Below, one piece after another: positions 25,659 through 35,596 of a DNA stretch of 64,000 bases (positions within the stretch are counted from its first letter, which is position 1; each line of letters starts with the position of its first letter). The stretch is taken from assembly GCA_036499395.1 (NCBI GenBank), contig DASYDW010000116.1, forward strand, positions 1 to 64,000, written 5' to 3'. This stretch comes from Pirellulales bacterium (GTDB lineage: Bacteria; Planctomycetota; Planctomycetia; Pirellulales; JACPPG01). The notes beneath the pieces were generated by a model. That model searched no databases and was not told the DNA's origin. It worked only from the letters and a program-made list of their open reading frames with translations. The position numbers and the translations under genes are program-made.

Positions 25659-28253
25659 CTAATCATCAGCCCGTGTCGCGCCGGCCGAGATTAATGTCGC
25701 CACATTGGCCAGGATGCGCGGCAGTCGCAGTCCGCCCGGCGAGGCCAGATAGCGCGGCTCCCATTGCGGGTGGAACTTTTCCTTGTATTGCCGCAGCCCT
25801 TGAAAGTTGTAGAAGTGCTCGCCGTGCCGAAACACCAGCGTCCCCACTTTATTCCACAGCGGCGCGAGCGGCCCCACGTCCAAACCTGACAGCGGCGCCA
25901 TTCCCATGTTGAACCATTCATAACCTTCGCTGCGTCCCCACAGCATCAAATTCACGAACAGGTATTCCATGATGCCTGCCGGGCCGTTGGGCCGGTAACG
26001 CATCAGGTCGATCGAGAGTTCGTGTTTTTCCGCGCCGCGCAACACGTTGGCGAAGCCGACGATCTTTTGCTCCTGGCGCACGAGCGCCATCGGAAAACGC
26101 TGCAGGTAATCTTCGCGAAAGAAGCCCAGCGAGAATCCTTTTTCGCGTGCATGCCGGGTGGCCAGCCATTCATCCGAGATCTGCTTCAGTTCGGGCATGA
26201 TGGCAGGCACCGACTCCGGCGGCACCACTTCGAACGAGCAGCCGGCATGCGTCGCCTTGTTCACGGTTTCGCGCAAATGGCGCCGCGCGCTCCCGTCCGT
26301 ACTGAACTGCGAGAGTGATACGCGACCTTCTTCCCCCAGCTTCAATAGCGACAACCCGAGGTCCAGGTAACGTGGCAGGTTGGCAGCGGCCACCTGGTAA
26401 AAAACCGGCGAGCCGGCGTGTCGATCGCACAGTTCGCGAAAGCGCCAGGCCAGTTCATTGGCGTCGGCCGGCGCCCCGACCGGGTCCCCTAGCGAAACCC
26501 AGCTCGAACCCTCGATCGCATACATCAGGAACGCCGAGCGGTTTTCGTTGAATAGCAACGATTTGTCGGCCGCCAATGCCAAGTACGCCGTCGTTCGCCG
26601 GGAGGTCGCGGCGATTCGCGCCGCGGCCGTCAGTTCGTCTTCGTCGGGCACGTGCGCTTCCGGATCGGCCGGCCGTAGCAAGCGAGCCAGTCCCGCGGCC
26701 ACCAGCACCGCCGCCGCGCCGACCATCGCCCGCAACGACCGCGGCGCGTCCTCGGCTAGCGCGAATCGCCACCACAGCGAGTGGGCGTACTCGACGTGCT
26801 TGTGAGCAAACACCCCCAGCCACAGACTTCCCAAAAACACCAGAATGATCGACGTCACCCACCCCGGCGTGAATGTTTCATGCAACAACGACGCCTTTCG
26901 ATCGAAATAGCGCCGTGACGGCAAAAGTGCCAAAAGCATCAAGGTCAGGATCGCCGCCTCTTCCAGGTTGAAACCGCGCAACAGCGAGACAACAATCCCA
27001 CCGGCCAGCAACCCGACCGACAAGTGATAAGCTGCGTCCAAACGCTGCAACAGGCCGCGCGCCAACAGCAGCAGCCCCATCCCGGCGACACTGCCGAACA
27101 AGTGCGACAGCTCAACAACAGGCAGCGGCACAAAATCCGCCAGCCAGTGCCAACGCGACACCGTGCGTGGCAGAGCGCCGTAAATCAACAAGGCTGTACC
27201 ACCGGCAAAAGTCGTGCAGGCCAGCACGCGCGGCACGACCTCGGGCGCCCAGCGGCCAAACACGCCCGCATAACGTGTCACGGTCTCCCAGCGCATAAAC
27301 GCTTCGTGCCCGGCCAGCAGCACCGTGGCGAGCACTAGCGGCAACAAGTAGTACGTCAAACGATAGACGACCAACGATCCCATCACCGATGCCGGATCCT
27401 GCGGCGCAAGCGTGTGCAGCAAGATCGCTTCGACGACTCCCAGGCCGCCGGGCACGTGGCTCATGATGCCTGCCACCTGCGCCGTCAGAAACATTCCCAA
27501 GAACATCGGGTAAGAAACCTTGATCTCGGCTGGCAACAGCGCATACAGCACAGCGGCCGCCGCCATCAGATCGGCCGTCGCCACCAGCATCTGCATCAGC
27601 GTGAAGCCCGGCGGAGGAAGCGAGAACTCCCAGCCCCACACCGTGAACGGCTTCAGCCGCAACATGCTCAGAACTAAATACGCCCCGACAAACGCCAATA
27701 ATCCGACGCCGATCGGAAACACCGTGGTAAAGGGCAACTGCACTTTGACCAGGTCGGGCAAAGGCAACGGATCGAACGTGAAAACCAGACCGGCCAACGT
27801 GCAAAAGCCCAGCACGAAGGTCAACGTGCAAACGGCGATGATCTTCACGACTTCAACGGCCGACAGCCCGAAGATCGAATATAGCCGATAGCGCATCGTC
27901 GAGCCCCCCAGGATCGCCCCGAAGTTGTAGCTCGAGACGTAGCTGACGAACGAGGCCAGCGCAATGCGTGAATAGGAAAGCGATCGATCGATGTAATGTA
28001 GTGCCAGCCAGTCATAACCGGTCAGCAACGTATAGCTGAGCGCCGTCATCGCCAGCGCCGCGCCTAATTGACTCCAGGACAACAGCGATAATCTTGCTTC
28101 GATATCGCGCAGCGAATAATCTCGCAATTCGCGATGAAGCACGAATATCGCGGCCGAGAAAATCGCGACGACGGCCAGGGAACCAACCGCGCCGATCACG
28201 CGCTGCCGCCAGGCGGGCGCGGCATGCGACGGGGCGCGAGAGTCCTGCTTCAT
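25659..28253 (-). CDS. mprF: MprF-type lysylphosphatidylglycerol synthase/flippase
   Basis: The 864-residue protein has an N-terminal region of about 14 membrane segments (to ~520; UPF0104 flippase part, with YNFGAILGGSTMRYRLY) and a C-terminal soluble GNAT-like DUF2156 domain (about 555-864) with NRSAFLMYAIEGSSWVSLGD and FNMGMAPLSGLD. MprF proteins transfer an amino acid from aminoacyl-tRNA to phosphatidylglycerol and flip the product, changing surface charge. The amino acid (Lys, Ala or other) cannot be read from the sequence. The ATG overlaps the TGA of the upstream YhhN gene by 4 bases (ATGA), showing translational coupling. Confidence 0.92.
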   Translation of the reverse strand: MKQDSRAPSHAAPAWRQRVIGAVGSLAVVAIFSAAIFVLHRELRDYSLRDIEARLSLLSWSQLGAALAMTALSYTLLTGYDWLALHYIDRSLSYSRIALASFVSYVSSYNFGAILGGSTMRYRLYSIFGLSAVEVVKIIAVCTLTFVLGFCTLAGLVFTFDPLPLPDLVKVQLPFTTVFPIGVGLLAFVGAYLVLSMLRLKPFTVWGWEFSLPPPGFTLMQMLVATADLMAAAAVLYALLPAEIKVSYPMFLGMFLTAQVAGIMSHVPGGLGVVEAILLHTLAPQDPASVMGSLVVYRLTYYLLPLVLATVLLAGHEAFMRWETVTRYAGVFGRWAPEVVPRVLACTTFAGGTALLIYGALPRTVSRWHWLADFVPLPVVELSHLFGSVAGMGLLLLARGLLQRLDAAYHLSVGLLAGGIVVSLLRGFNLEEAAILTLMLLALLPSRRYFDRKASLLHETFTPGWVTSIILVFLGSLWLGVFAHKHVEYAHSLWWRFALAEDAPRSLRAMVGAAAVLVAAGLARLLRPADPEAHVPDEDELTAAARIAATSRRTTAYLALAADKSLLFNENRSAFLMYAIEGSSWVSLGDPVGAPADANELAWRFRELCDRHAGSPVFYQVAAANLPRYLDLGLSLLKLGEEGRVSLSQFSTDGSARRHLRETVNKATHAGCSFEVVPPESVPAIMPELKQISDEWLATRHAREKGFSLGFFREDYLQRFPMALVRQEQKIVGFANVLRGAEKHELSIDLMRYRPNGPAGIMEYLFVNLMLWGRSEGYEWFNMGMAPLSGLDVGPLAPLWNKVGTLVFRHGEHFYNFQGLRQYKEKFHPQWEPRYLASPGGLRLPRILANVATLISAGATRADD

Positions 28254-29107
28254 ATCCGGTTCCCGATGTCGGGGGGCGCGACGTCAGGGGCGTACTGGTG
28301 AACTTCTAAAAAGGGGCATACCGCCAACGCTCCAAAGACGATCAGCATCTGCCCCGGCGAGTACGACAGCCAGACCAGCTCCGTCGAATAGGGCAGCGAA
28401 CCGCGAAATAGGCCAATCGCCAGTAACATGTCGCTGAGGAAGAATAGGCCGGCCCCAACCGCCATGAAACTGAACAGGCGATTCTGCCAAGCCAGGCCCG
28501 TCGCAAAACCCGCGGTAGACGCCAGCAGAAGCGAGTACGGTAGTGCGGGAAATACCAGCGGTTTCGTTTTTTCGTTCGGCGCCAGGTAGACGATCCCGTA
28601 CCAGCCAACTGTGGCGATCAGCAACCAGGCAATCAGAGAGACATTGCGAGCCCATCGGTCGCGTAAGTTGGCCACCCGCGCCGCCACGAAACAAGCCCCG
28701 ATGTAAGCGATGTGCCCGAGGCCGAAGGACACCATCCCGCCCAACACCGGGTCCGGCAGCGGCACAATCTTGGTGAGCAGATCGGCATTAAAAAAATCAC
28801 CCAGGGTTCCCAGTGCCATCCCCACGGCGATCAAGCCAATAAACCTTCCCGCGGAAGTCGTGCGCCACGAGCGATAGCCCACAAGCGACGCAGCGACCAA
28901 AGCCAGCGACGCCCCCATTCGTCCCCAGGTAGCGGGCAACGAGCTATGCCCCGCCGCGGTATTCCCCCAAACCATGGCAAATGCCAGGCACACGGCCCAC
29001 GCGATCCACAAAACGAGCAACAAATGTCGCGGCGCGCTGTCAGCGTTATGGCCCCCGCCGTCGAAACTGTTGCTCGTCGTTGCCGCGAGATTCTTGGATT
29101 CAGTCAT
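28250..29107 (-). CDS. YhhN/TMEM86 family lysoplasmalogenase-like membrane protein
   Basis: The 285-residue protein has about eight membrane helices after a 28-residue polar N-terminus. The YhhN hallmarks are visible: GMALGTLGDFFNADLL with the conserved Asp, GHIAYIGACF, FFLSDMLLAIGLF with a second Asp, and YSPGQMLIVFGAL. Family members cleave the vinyl-ether bond of lysoplasmalogens or act as related lipases. AAGGCGAG lies upstream of the ATG at 29107. Its TGA overlaps the mprF ATG, so the two form one lipid-modifying operon. Confidence 0.8.
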   Translation of the reverse strand: MTESKNLAATTSNSFDGGGHNADSAPRHLLLVLWIAWAVCLAFAMVWGNTAAGHSSLPATWGRMGASLALVAASLVGYRSWRTTSAGRFIGLIAVGMALGTLGDFFNADLLTKIVPLPDPVLGGMVSFGLGHIAYIGACFVAARVANLRDRWARNVSLIAWLLIATVGWYGIVYLAPNEKTKPLVFPALPYSLLLASTAGFATGLAWQNRLFSFMAVGAGLFFLSDMLLAIGLFRGSLPYSTELVWLSYSPGQMLIVFGALAVCPFLEVHQYAPDVAPPDIGNRI

Positions 29108-29323
29108 AGCTCGCCTTCCAGAAGGATTCTGGTGTTTGTACTCGAAGTGGCTCGGCAAACCTACCCCCGGTGCATGTCCGCGCCGGCCAAGCCTGCTGAC
29201 GACAAATTGCTGGGCAGTGTCGTAGGCCCTCTCTACAATCAGGTCAGGAGCGGCATATCGCGGCACGTCATCGGTTCTGGAAGCAGCACCCAGTGGCGGT
29301 CCGCACACGAGCGAGGCGTGTCT

Positions 29324-30235
29324 ATGAGCCGATCCCTAGCGCGAAAGCGTGCCTTCACATTGGTCGAGTTGTTGGTGGTCATCGCCATTATCGGCGGACT
29401 CGTGGCCCTTCTGCTGCCGGCTGTTCAGGCAGCGCGCGAAGCCGGACGCCGCTCGGCCTGCACCAACAATCTCAAGCAACTAGGGTTGGCCCTGATACAG
29501 TACGCCGACGCGTACGGCGGATTTCCGCCCAGTAGCACCAGCCAGATCGATTTCGGTGTCTGGAGTCCCAACCCGGCAGGTTACCACCTGCACAGTTGGG
29601 CGAGCCTGATATTGCCGCTTTTGGAACAAGCGAATCTGCACGACCAGGTGAATTACAACGTGTCGGCGCTGGCGCCCTCGAACTACGTAATCGCAGCGCA
29701 ACAGATTCCCATCTACCGCTGCCCATCATTCACGGGGAACGACTTCAGCACAGCGGACGTTTACACGAAGCTATCGGCGCAATATGCCACGCGCAATTAC
29801 GCGGCCCTCGGGGCGACCACGATCGGCAGCCTGTGGCAACAGCCCGATGGCGTGATCTATCCGCGTGTGAGCACGCGGTACATAGACGTGACGGACGGAT
29901 TGTCGAACACGGTGATCCTGGTCGAGACCTGCGAACCGGATGTGGCCGTATGGATCGATGGTGGCACGGCGGCCGTCGCTGCGCACCCTTACGACGAATC
30001 CAACACGCCGGGCTATGCCTTGCCGCAGGTGGCCTTGAACTTTCAGCCCTACTTCGCCGGCAACGGACAAGGGATCGACGCCCAGTTCGGCCCGTCGAGC
30101 ATGCATCCGCGCGGCGCCGTTCATTTGATCGGGGACGGATCCGCGCGTTTTATCTCTGACACGATCGACCCGGCGTCTTACGATGCGATTGTGACGCGGT
30201 CCGGCGGCGAAGTGATCGATGTCACGCGATTCTAG
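29324..30235 (+). CDS. DUF1559 pseudopilin-like protein
   Basis: The 303-residue protein has the type IV prepilin-like N-terminus RKRAFTLVELLVVIAIIGGL, then LLLPAVQAAREAGRRSACTNNLKQLGLAL, which is diagnostic of the DUF1559 family, very abundant in planctomycetes. The C-terminal domain ends with AVHLIGDGSARFISDTID, the typical H-x-GG/DG sequence. The residue before the prepilin Phe is Ala rather than Gly, which could slow prepilin peptidase cleavage. Expected location is the inner membrane or an extracellular pseudopilus. GCGAGG precedes the ATG at 29324. It is divergent from the YhhN gene and converges on the efflux lipoprotein gene. Confidence 0.93.
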   Translation: MSRSLARKRAFTLVELLVVIAIIGGLVALLLPAVQAAREAGRRSACTNNLKQLGLALIQYADAYGGFPPSSTSQIDFGVWSPNPAGYHLHSWASLILPLLEQANLHDQVNYNVSALAPSNYVIAAQQIPIYRCPSFTGNDFSTADVYTKLSAQYATRNYAALGATTIGSLWQQPDGVIYPRVSTRYIDVTDGLSNTVILVETCEPDVAVWIDGGTAAVAAHPYDESNTPGYALPQVALNFQPYFAGNGQGIDAQFGPSSMHPRGAVHLIGDGSARFISDTIDPASYDAIVTRSGGEVIDVTRF

Positions 30236-30280
30236 ATCGCCGCGTAGGCGTATCGACGGGGTTCACTTCGAGTGCTTTAA

Positions 30281-31975
30281 CTACGGTCGCTTCTTGTCGT
30301 TGTCCAGCACCGGTCCATTGATGACCGGCCCGGCTGGCGCGGGCACTCTCTCTACAGGCTCGACCGGATTACCGTCGGCACCATTGATCGGCGCCGCATT
30401 CGCCGGACCTTGCGGCACGACCTCGGCCTCGGGAGGTGCCGTGGGCATCGGCATCTGGCCACCGATAAAGTAGCGCCATCCGCCGCCGAGCGACCGATAC
30501 ACGTCGATTAACCGTAGGCCGATGTCGCCTTGCGTTTGGGCCAGCGAGTCCTGCTGAACGACAAGTGTCGATTGCGCGTTAAAAACGCGATTGAAATCGG
30601 TGACGCCCCCTTCGTATTGCAGCAGTACCAGCTCGACGGCCCGATTCGCTTCGAACACGCTTTGCCCTAGGCTCATGGCCTGCTGCTGCGACTGCAGAAA
30701 GCCTATCAGGGCGTCCTCGACCTCGCGCCCCGCGGTCAGGGCAGCTTGCTGATACTCAAGCGCCTCGCGTTGCAAGCGAATATCTTGCGTGGCGATGTTG
30801 TTGGCGATGCGGCCATAGTTGAGCACATTCCATTGCAGGCTGGGCAGAATGAATGCCGTAAAGCTGTCCGTGCGGAACAGCGCCGGAAAGCTGTTGGCCG
30901 CGTAGCCCAGAAACCCGTTTAACTGCAGGCGCGGATAGAGATCCGCCTCGGCCACGCCGATTTGCGCGCTTTGCGCCGCGACCTCGCGTTCGGCACGGCG
31001 CACGTCTGGACGGCGACGCAACAAATCAGCCGGAATGCCGATCGCGACCTCGCTCGGCGCCCGCGGGATGGGCGCCGGTGACAGCGACGAGGCCAGATCC
31101 GTAACCGGCATTCCTAACAAGATGCACAACTGATTGGCGGCCTGACGCCGGCCGGCGATCAGCGGCGGAATAAGCGATTCGGTCTGGGCCAGGCTGGTAC
31201 GCGCCTGGCGGACGTCGAGCTCGGTAGCGGCACCGTTTTTGAATCTCTGCTCAGCCAGTTGAGTCGAGCCTCGCTGAATCTCGACATTGCGGCGGGCAAA
31301 CGATAATCGCTGCTCAAAGGTGCGCATCCGCACGTAGTTCGACGCCACTTCCGAGAGCATTAGGACCAATGTCTCGCCGTAACCCTCGAAGGCAGCATCG
31401 ACCTGCGCCGTGGCCCCTTCGATCGAACGTCGATATCGACCCCAGAAATCCAGTTCCCACGAGGCGTTGAAGCCCGTGGAATACAAACTGATCGAGGTGG
31501 GAAGCGCAATGCCCAGATTGTTAGTCAATTGCCCGTGGAAGTAAGTGGCGGCCGCGGTTTGCTGTTGCGGAAACAGATTCCCCACCGCGATGCCACGCTG
31601 CGCCCGCGCTTCCAGGATGCGCGTGCCCGCCGCGCGCAAGTCGAGATTCTGCGCTCGGGCTTGCTCGATCATGCCGTTCAGCGTGGCATCATTGAACACG
31701 GTCCACCACGCGCAGTCAGCCGCGGGCTCGCTAATTACGCGTGGATCCGCGCTATCGATCCAGGCTGGCGCCACCGGCGCGGGAGGTCGGGCATAATTCG
31801 GACCGACCTTCAACCCATTGCGCCACCATTGACGCAGCGAAGTGCAGCCGCAGGCCATGCCCGTCGCGATGACCAACAACAGGGCAACGGCGACTCGCGC
31901 ACGGAGCGCGCGCTTCGGGCGCAAGTGTTGCGCGGCGCGCCGGCGCTGTGCGGATGACGAAGACGGTTTACGCAT
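30281..31975 (-). CDS. NodT-family outer membrane efflux lipoprotein
   Basis: The 564-residue protein has a basic N-terminus, a hydrophobic stretch and a lipobox near GMACGCTSL (candidate lipid Cys about residue 44), then KVGPNYARPPAP, the start of mature OprM/NodT proteins. Two OEP repeats follow, with LNLDLRAAGTRILEARA-like and AIGIPADLLRRRPDVRRAE motifs. It would be the outer membrane duct for the MFS and ABC exporters encoded upstream in the same direction. The 280-base gap to the MFS gene suggests an extra promoter. The C-terminal tail is Pro/Ala/Glu-rich. Confidence 0.9.
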   Translation of the reverse strand: MRKPSSSSAQRRRAAQHLRPKRALRARVAVALLLVIATGMACGCTSLRQWWRNGLKVGPNYARPPAPVAPAWIDSADPRVISEPAADCAWWTVFNDATLNGMIEQARAQNLDLRAAGTRILEARAQRGIAVGNLFPQQQTAAATYFHGQLTNNLGIALPTSISLYSTGFNASWELDFWGRYRRSIEGATAQVDAAFEGYGETLVLMLSEVASNYVRMRTFEQRLSFARRNVEIQRGSTQLAEQRFKNGAATELDVRQARTSLAQTESLIPPLIAGRRQAANQLCILLGMPVTDLASSLSPAPIPRAPSEVAIGIPADLLRRRPDVRRAEREVAAQSAQIGVAEADLYPRLQLNGFLGYAANSFPALFRTDSFTAFILPSLQWNVLNYGRIANNIATQDIRLQREALEYQQAALTAGREVEDALIGFLQSQQQAMSLGQSVFEANRAVELVLLQYEGGVTDFNRVFNAQSTLVVQQDSLAQTQGDIGLRLIDVYRSLGGGWRYFIGGQMPMPTAPPEAEVVPQGPANAAPINGADGNPVEPVERVPAPAGPVINGPVLDNDKKRP

Positions 31976-32255
31976 AGCGGATCACAATTCGGTTGGCAAC
32001 GTCGAAGCAGGCAGGCCCCGGATGACTCGCGAGTAAGGAAAGCGGATGGCGCGGCCGTGAAGACAGCCGTAGGCAGGATGCTGACAATGTCGCTAAATGC
32101 GCTTCTCTCAGAATTACTCGGCAATCCGCGAAAGCCGGCATGACAGGACCGGCCCGCCCCCCCAGGACCGCCAAAGTGTCCCCACCTTACCGCCTGCGCA
32201 AGCTCTGCTAGCAGCCAAGTCACCGAGAGAAGTCCGACACGGATCGATCGCCGCG

Positions 32256-33869
32256 CTACTCGGCCCCGATGTGGGCGCCCTTTTCGGCGACCGAGCGTTT
32301 CATGAAGAAGACCAAGCCCACGAGCGCAAGGGCCAGGATCGAGGCCAGCCAGAAGACGTCAAAGTAGGCCAGCGAGGAGGATTGCTGCTCTCGAATATTG
32401 GCAAGCATCTCTAGCGCCATATCCTGCGACGTGGCGGCATCGCCTGTGTGCTCGTAGAAAAAAGTCTGAGCCCCTTCGAGAAACGAGTTGACGTTCGGAC
32501 TGAACGGGTCGAGCGATTCCCCCAAGCGCAACGCATGAAACTGGTCGCGCCGCTCGTGAATGGTTTGCGCCATCGAGGTGCCGACGCTTCCTCCCTCGTT
32601 GCGTAACAAGCTGAATAAGCCCACGGCGGCCCCGCGCAAATGTTTCGGCGTGTACATGTAGGCCGCCACGTTGATCGGCGCGAAAATCAGCGACAAACCC
32701 ATGATCGATAGCACGCGCGGCCAAACCACCAGGAACGGGCTGATCGACAGATTCATCTGCGACATCCAGTAGCACCCGGCCCCCATCACCAGCAGGCCGG
32801 CGATGATCAGCTTTCGGGCGTCGACACCCCGGCCGAGCAGGATGGCAACGATCGGTAACAGCGCCACTGAGAAGAAACCTGACGGAGACATGACGAAGCC
32901 TGAACTGGTAGCGTCGTAGTTAAACAACGACTGCAGTAAGCCCGGCAGCGAAGTGCTGATGGCGTATAAAACGCCATAGGCGCAAAAGATCACGATCGAG
33001 GCCACCGCAAAATTGCGCTCGGCCAGTGGCCGAAAGTTGACGATCGGCGCGGCGACACTTTGCGAGCGATAGATGAGCAGCACCAACGACACTACCATCA
33101 TCGCGGTCAGTGTTTGCACGCGCCAAAAGGGATCGCCAAACCAGTCCCATTGCTGCCCTTTGCTCAGCACCACTTCCCAACAGATCATCACCGTGGCCAA
33201 CAGCACCAGGCCGATCGTATCGAAATTCAGCGGGCCCCGCCGCAAGTCGGCGCGCTCTTTCTTCAGATATTCGGGATCTTGCAACAGAAAGTAAGACGCT
33301 GCGAACGCGATTGCCCCCATCGGTATGTTGATATAGAAAATCCAGCGCCAGGAATAATTGTCCGTGATGTACCCGCCCAACGAAGGACCGAGAATCGGCG
33401 CGAGCAAGCCGGCCACGGCAAACAGTGTCATCGCTGATCCCTGCTTTTCCGGCGGGAAAGCGTCCAGCAGCACCCCCTGGGTACACGGTTGCAATCCCCC
33501 GCCGGCCAAACCTTGCAGCACGCGGAACAGGATCAACTGCCCCAGGCTGGTCGACATGCCACATAGCCCCGAGCTGAGCGTGAAGACCGCGATCGAGGCC
33601 AGAAAATAATTTCGGCGGCCGAAATGCGCGGCCAGCCAACCGGAAATGGGCAGGATAATGGCGTTGGCGGCCAGGTAGCTGGTGATGACCCACTCGCTGT
33701 CGATGACGGCCGCGGACAAACCTCCGGCGATGTAGCGCAGCGCTACGTTCGCGATCGTCGTATCGAGCACTTCCATGAACGTCGGCACGACCACGGCCGC
33801 GGCCACGAACCACGGATTGATCGTGCGCGGCGCCGCGGAAGTCGACAGGGCAAGGGCCGGACTGCTCAT
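32256..33869 (-). CDS. DHA2-family MFS drug efflux pump (EmrB-like)
   Basis: The 537-residue transporter has 14 predicted membrane segments. DHA2 landmarks are present: motif with MEVLDTTIANVALRYIAGGL in TM1, WVITSYLAANAIILPISGWLA and GRRNYF in the first half, and GPSLGGYITDNYSWRWIFYINIP (motif C region). It exports lipophilic compounds using protons. It starts 14 bases after the EmrA-like adaptor stop, forming an EmrAB pair, with the outer membrane factor next. The ATG at 33869 has no strong Shine-Dalgarno, consistent with coupling. Confidence 0.93.
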   Translation of the reverse strand: MSSPALALSTSAAPRTINPWFVAAAVVVPTFMEVLDTTIANVALRYIAGGLSAAVIDSEWVITSYLAANAIILPISGWLAAHFGRRNYFLASIAVFTLSSGLCGMSTSLGQLILFRVLQGLAGGGLQPCTQGVLLDAFPPEKQGSAMTLFAVAGLLAPILGPSLGGYITDNYSWRWIFYINIPMGAIAFAASYFLLQDPEYLKKERADLRRGPLNFDTIGLVLLATVMICWEVVLSKGQQWDWFGDPFWRVQTLTAMMVVSLVLLIYRSQSVAAPIVNFRPLAERNFAVASIVIFCAYGVLYAISTSLPGLLQSLFNYDATSSGFVMSPSGFFSVALLPIVAILLGRGVDARKLIIAGLLVMGAGCYWMSQMNLSISPFLVVWPRVLSIMGLSLIFAPINVAAYMYTPKHLRGAAVGLFSLLRNEGGSVGTSMAQTIHERRDQFHALRLGESLDPFSPNVNSFLEGAQTFFYEHTGDAATSQDMALEMLANIREQQSSSLAYFDVFWLASILALALVGLVFFMKRSVAEKGAHIGAE

Positions 33870-33883
33870 GAATCGGTCGAGCC

Positions 33884-35407
33884 TTACGGGGCCATCTCGG
33901 GACGAATGTCCTGCAATCTCTTACCGGCGTTGGGGCCGGTTGGCGCTTCGCGATAGCGCACATAGGGAACGACCGAAAGCCCAACAAACAGCGTGTGCTC
34001 GTCGGGATTGTAATCCTCGAGATCGATGCGCACCGGCAGGCGTTGCACAACCTTAACGAAGTTGCCGGTCGCGTTTTGCGGTGGCAATAGCGCCAACGTT
34101 GATCCAGTACCCATCGTAAAGCCAGTGATCCGTCCCTTGAAATGTTGACGGCTGCGATACATGTCGACTTCCACATCGACCGGCTGACCGATGCGCAGGC
34201 GGGCCAGTTGTGTTTCCTTGAAATTGGCGTCGATCCAGATGTCCGTCAGCGAGCGGATGGCCATGACCGCCTGACCAGCTTGTACATTGTTGCCCGGATT
34301 CACGTTGCGGCGTGTGATCACGCCATCGATTTCCGCCAGGACGTCGCAGTACCGCAAGTTCAACTCAGCCTGAGCCAGGTCGGCCTCGGCTTGGTGAATC
34401 TTGGCGTCAGCTTGCTTGATCGGCGCCGCGTCGGCGACGAGCTTCGCGTAGATTTTGTCGACGTTTCCCTGGGGATCGCGCTTGTAGAACTCCTCAATGA
34501 TCTGCTTGGGCGAGGCATCGTACGTCGTCGGCACAATGCCTAGCGGCGCAGCATTGACCAGCACGTCGGCCAGTGCCTGGCGCACGGTTGAGAACGTTTG
34601 ATCGAGGTTTTCAGGGACATTCAACGGATCGTCATTATTGCCGGGCAGCCCCAGACCGGCGCGCGTTTGCTGTACCGCTTGATTGGCGCTGGCGACCCGA
34701 TTTTTGGCGACATCGAACGCCGCGCGATACTGATCGAATTGTTGTTTGCTGATCGCGCCACTGCCAACCAACGATTCGCCACGTGCGAAATCGCGTTCGG
34801 CGAGCGCGAGATTTGCCTGCTCGGCCTTGAGTTGTGCCACATTCGATTGCAGCAATGCCAACTGATTGCGTACATCCTCCATGGCGTGCTCTAAGCGGAA
34901 TCGCGAACTGCGTGCCTGAGCGGCAATACCGCGCAGACGATCTTGCGTCGCCACCATGTCAGCATGGGCGTTTTCCAGCGCCGCCTTCTTGAGCGCCAGT
35001 TGAATCTCATACGGTTCCCGATCCAGCTTGACGAGCACATCCCCCTTGTGAACGCGATTGTTATCGTCGACCAGCACCTCGGTGACCTGGCCGGGGACGC
35101 GAGCCGCCACGACCGTCACGTGACCATTCACATAGGCATCGTCGGTCGAAACGGTGGTGAACGCACGAACCACCATCGGCGCCAGCAGGTATCCTCCGAC
35201 GGCGAGGGCCACGATACCTAAGCCGATCCACAGCCCGCGGCGCGATTTCTTGGCTGGTGCATTAACCTGTCCAGGCGCGATGGGCGTCGCAGGAGGCGCC
35301 GCATGACCGCCGGGGGATTGCGGCGTGTGACTATCGCTTGCCGTCGTGGGGCCGTGCGCCGGATCGGCCACCGGCGTTTGCGACGCGTGGGAATCGTGCG
35401 GAGTCAT
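33884..35407 (-). CDS. EmrA-like HlyD-family adaptor
   Basis: The 507-residue membrane-fusion protein has a ~50-residue polar Pro/His/Ala-rich N-terminus, a single membrane anchor (about 58-78, LWIGLGIVALAVGGYLL), then VSTDDAYVNGHVTVVAARVPGQV, typical of EmrA. A long helical hairpin and the second lipoyl half (AEIDGVITRRNVNPGNNVQAGQ) follow, with the closing TGNFVKVVQRLPVRIDLE. GAGGAG lies 7 bases before the ATG at 35407. It pairs with the DHA2 pump 14 bases downstream. A 189-base gap separates it from the ABC permease gene. Confidence 0.92.
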   Translation of the reverse strand: MTPHDSHASQTPVADPAHGPTTASDSHTPQSPGGHAAPPATPIAPGQVNAPAKKSRRGLWIGLGIVALAVGGYLLAPMVVRAFTTVSTDDAYVNGHVTVVAARVPGQVTEVLVDDNNRVHKGDVLVKLDREPYEIQLALKKAALENAHADMVATQDRLRGIAAQARSSRFRLEHAMEDVRNQLALLQSNVAQLKAEQANLALAERDFARGESLVGSGAISKQQFDQYRAAFDVAKNRVASANQAVQQTRAGLGLPGNNDDPLNVPENLDQTFSTVRQALADVLVNAAPLGIVPTTYDASPKQIIEEFYKRDPQGNVDKIYAKLVADAAPIKQADAKIHQAEADLAQAELNLRYCDVLAEIDGVITRRNVNPGNNVQAGQAVMAIRSLTDIWIDANFKETQLARLRIGQPVDVEVDMYRSRQHFKGRITGFTMGTGSTLALLPPQNATGNFVKVVQRLPVRIDLEDYNPDEHTLFVGLSVVPYVRYREAPTGPNAGKRLQDIRPEMAP

Positions 35408-35596
35408 GGGTCGCTCCTCGGCACTAACAGGCGGAAGACGTAATGGGTTAGCCCCAAGGGCGCGGGTTCGGCTCACGACACTGAGATCAGGCCACCGCAG
35501 CCCGCCGTGGCGACTGTATTGTCTCGACGGCAGCCCACAGGGCAAGGACGCCGACGCAAAAACACGATGATCAAAGGCCAAGGTCCGGTCGGCCCA

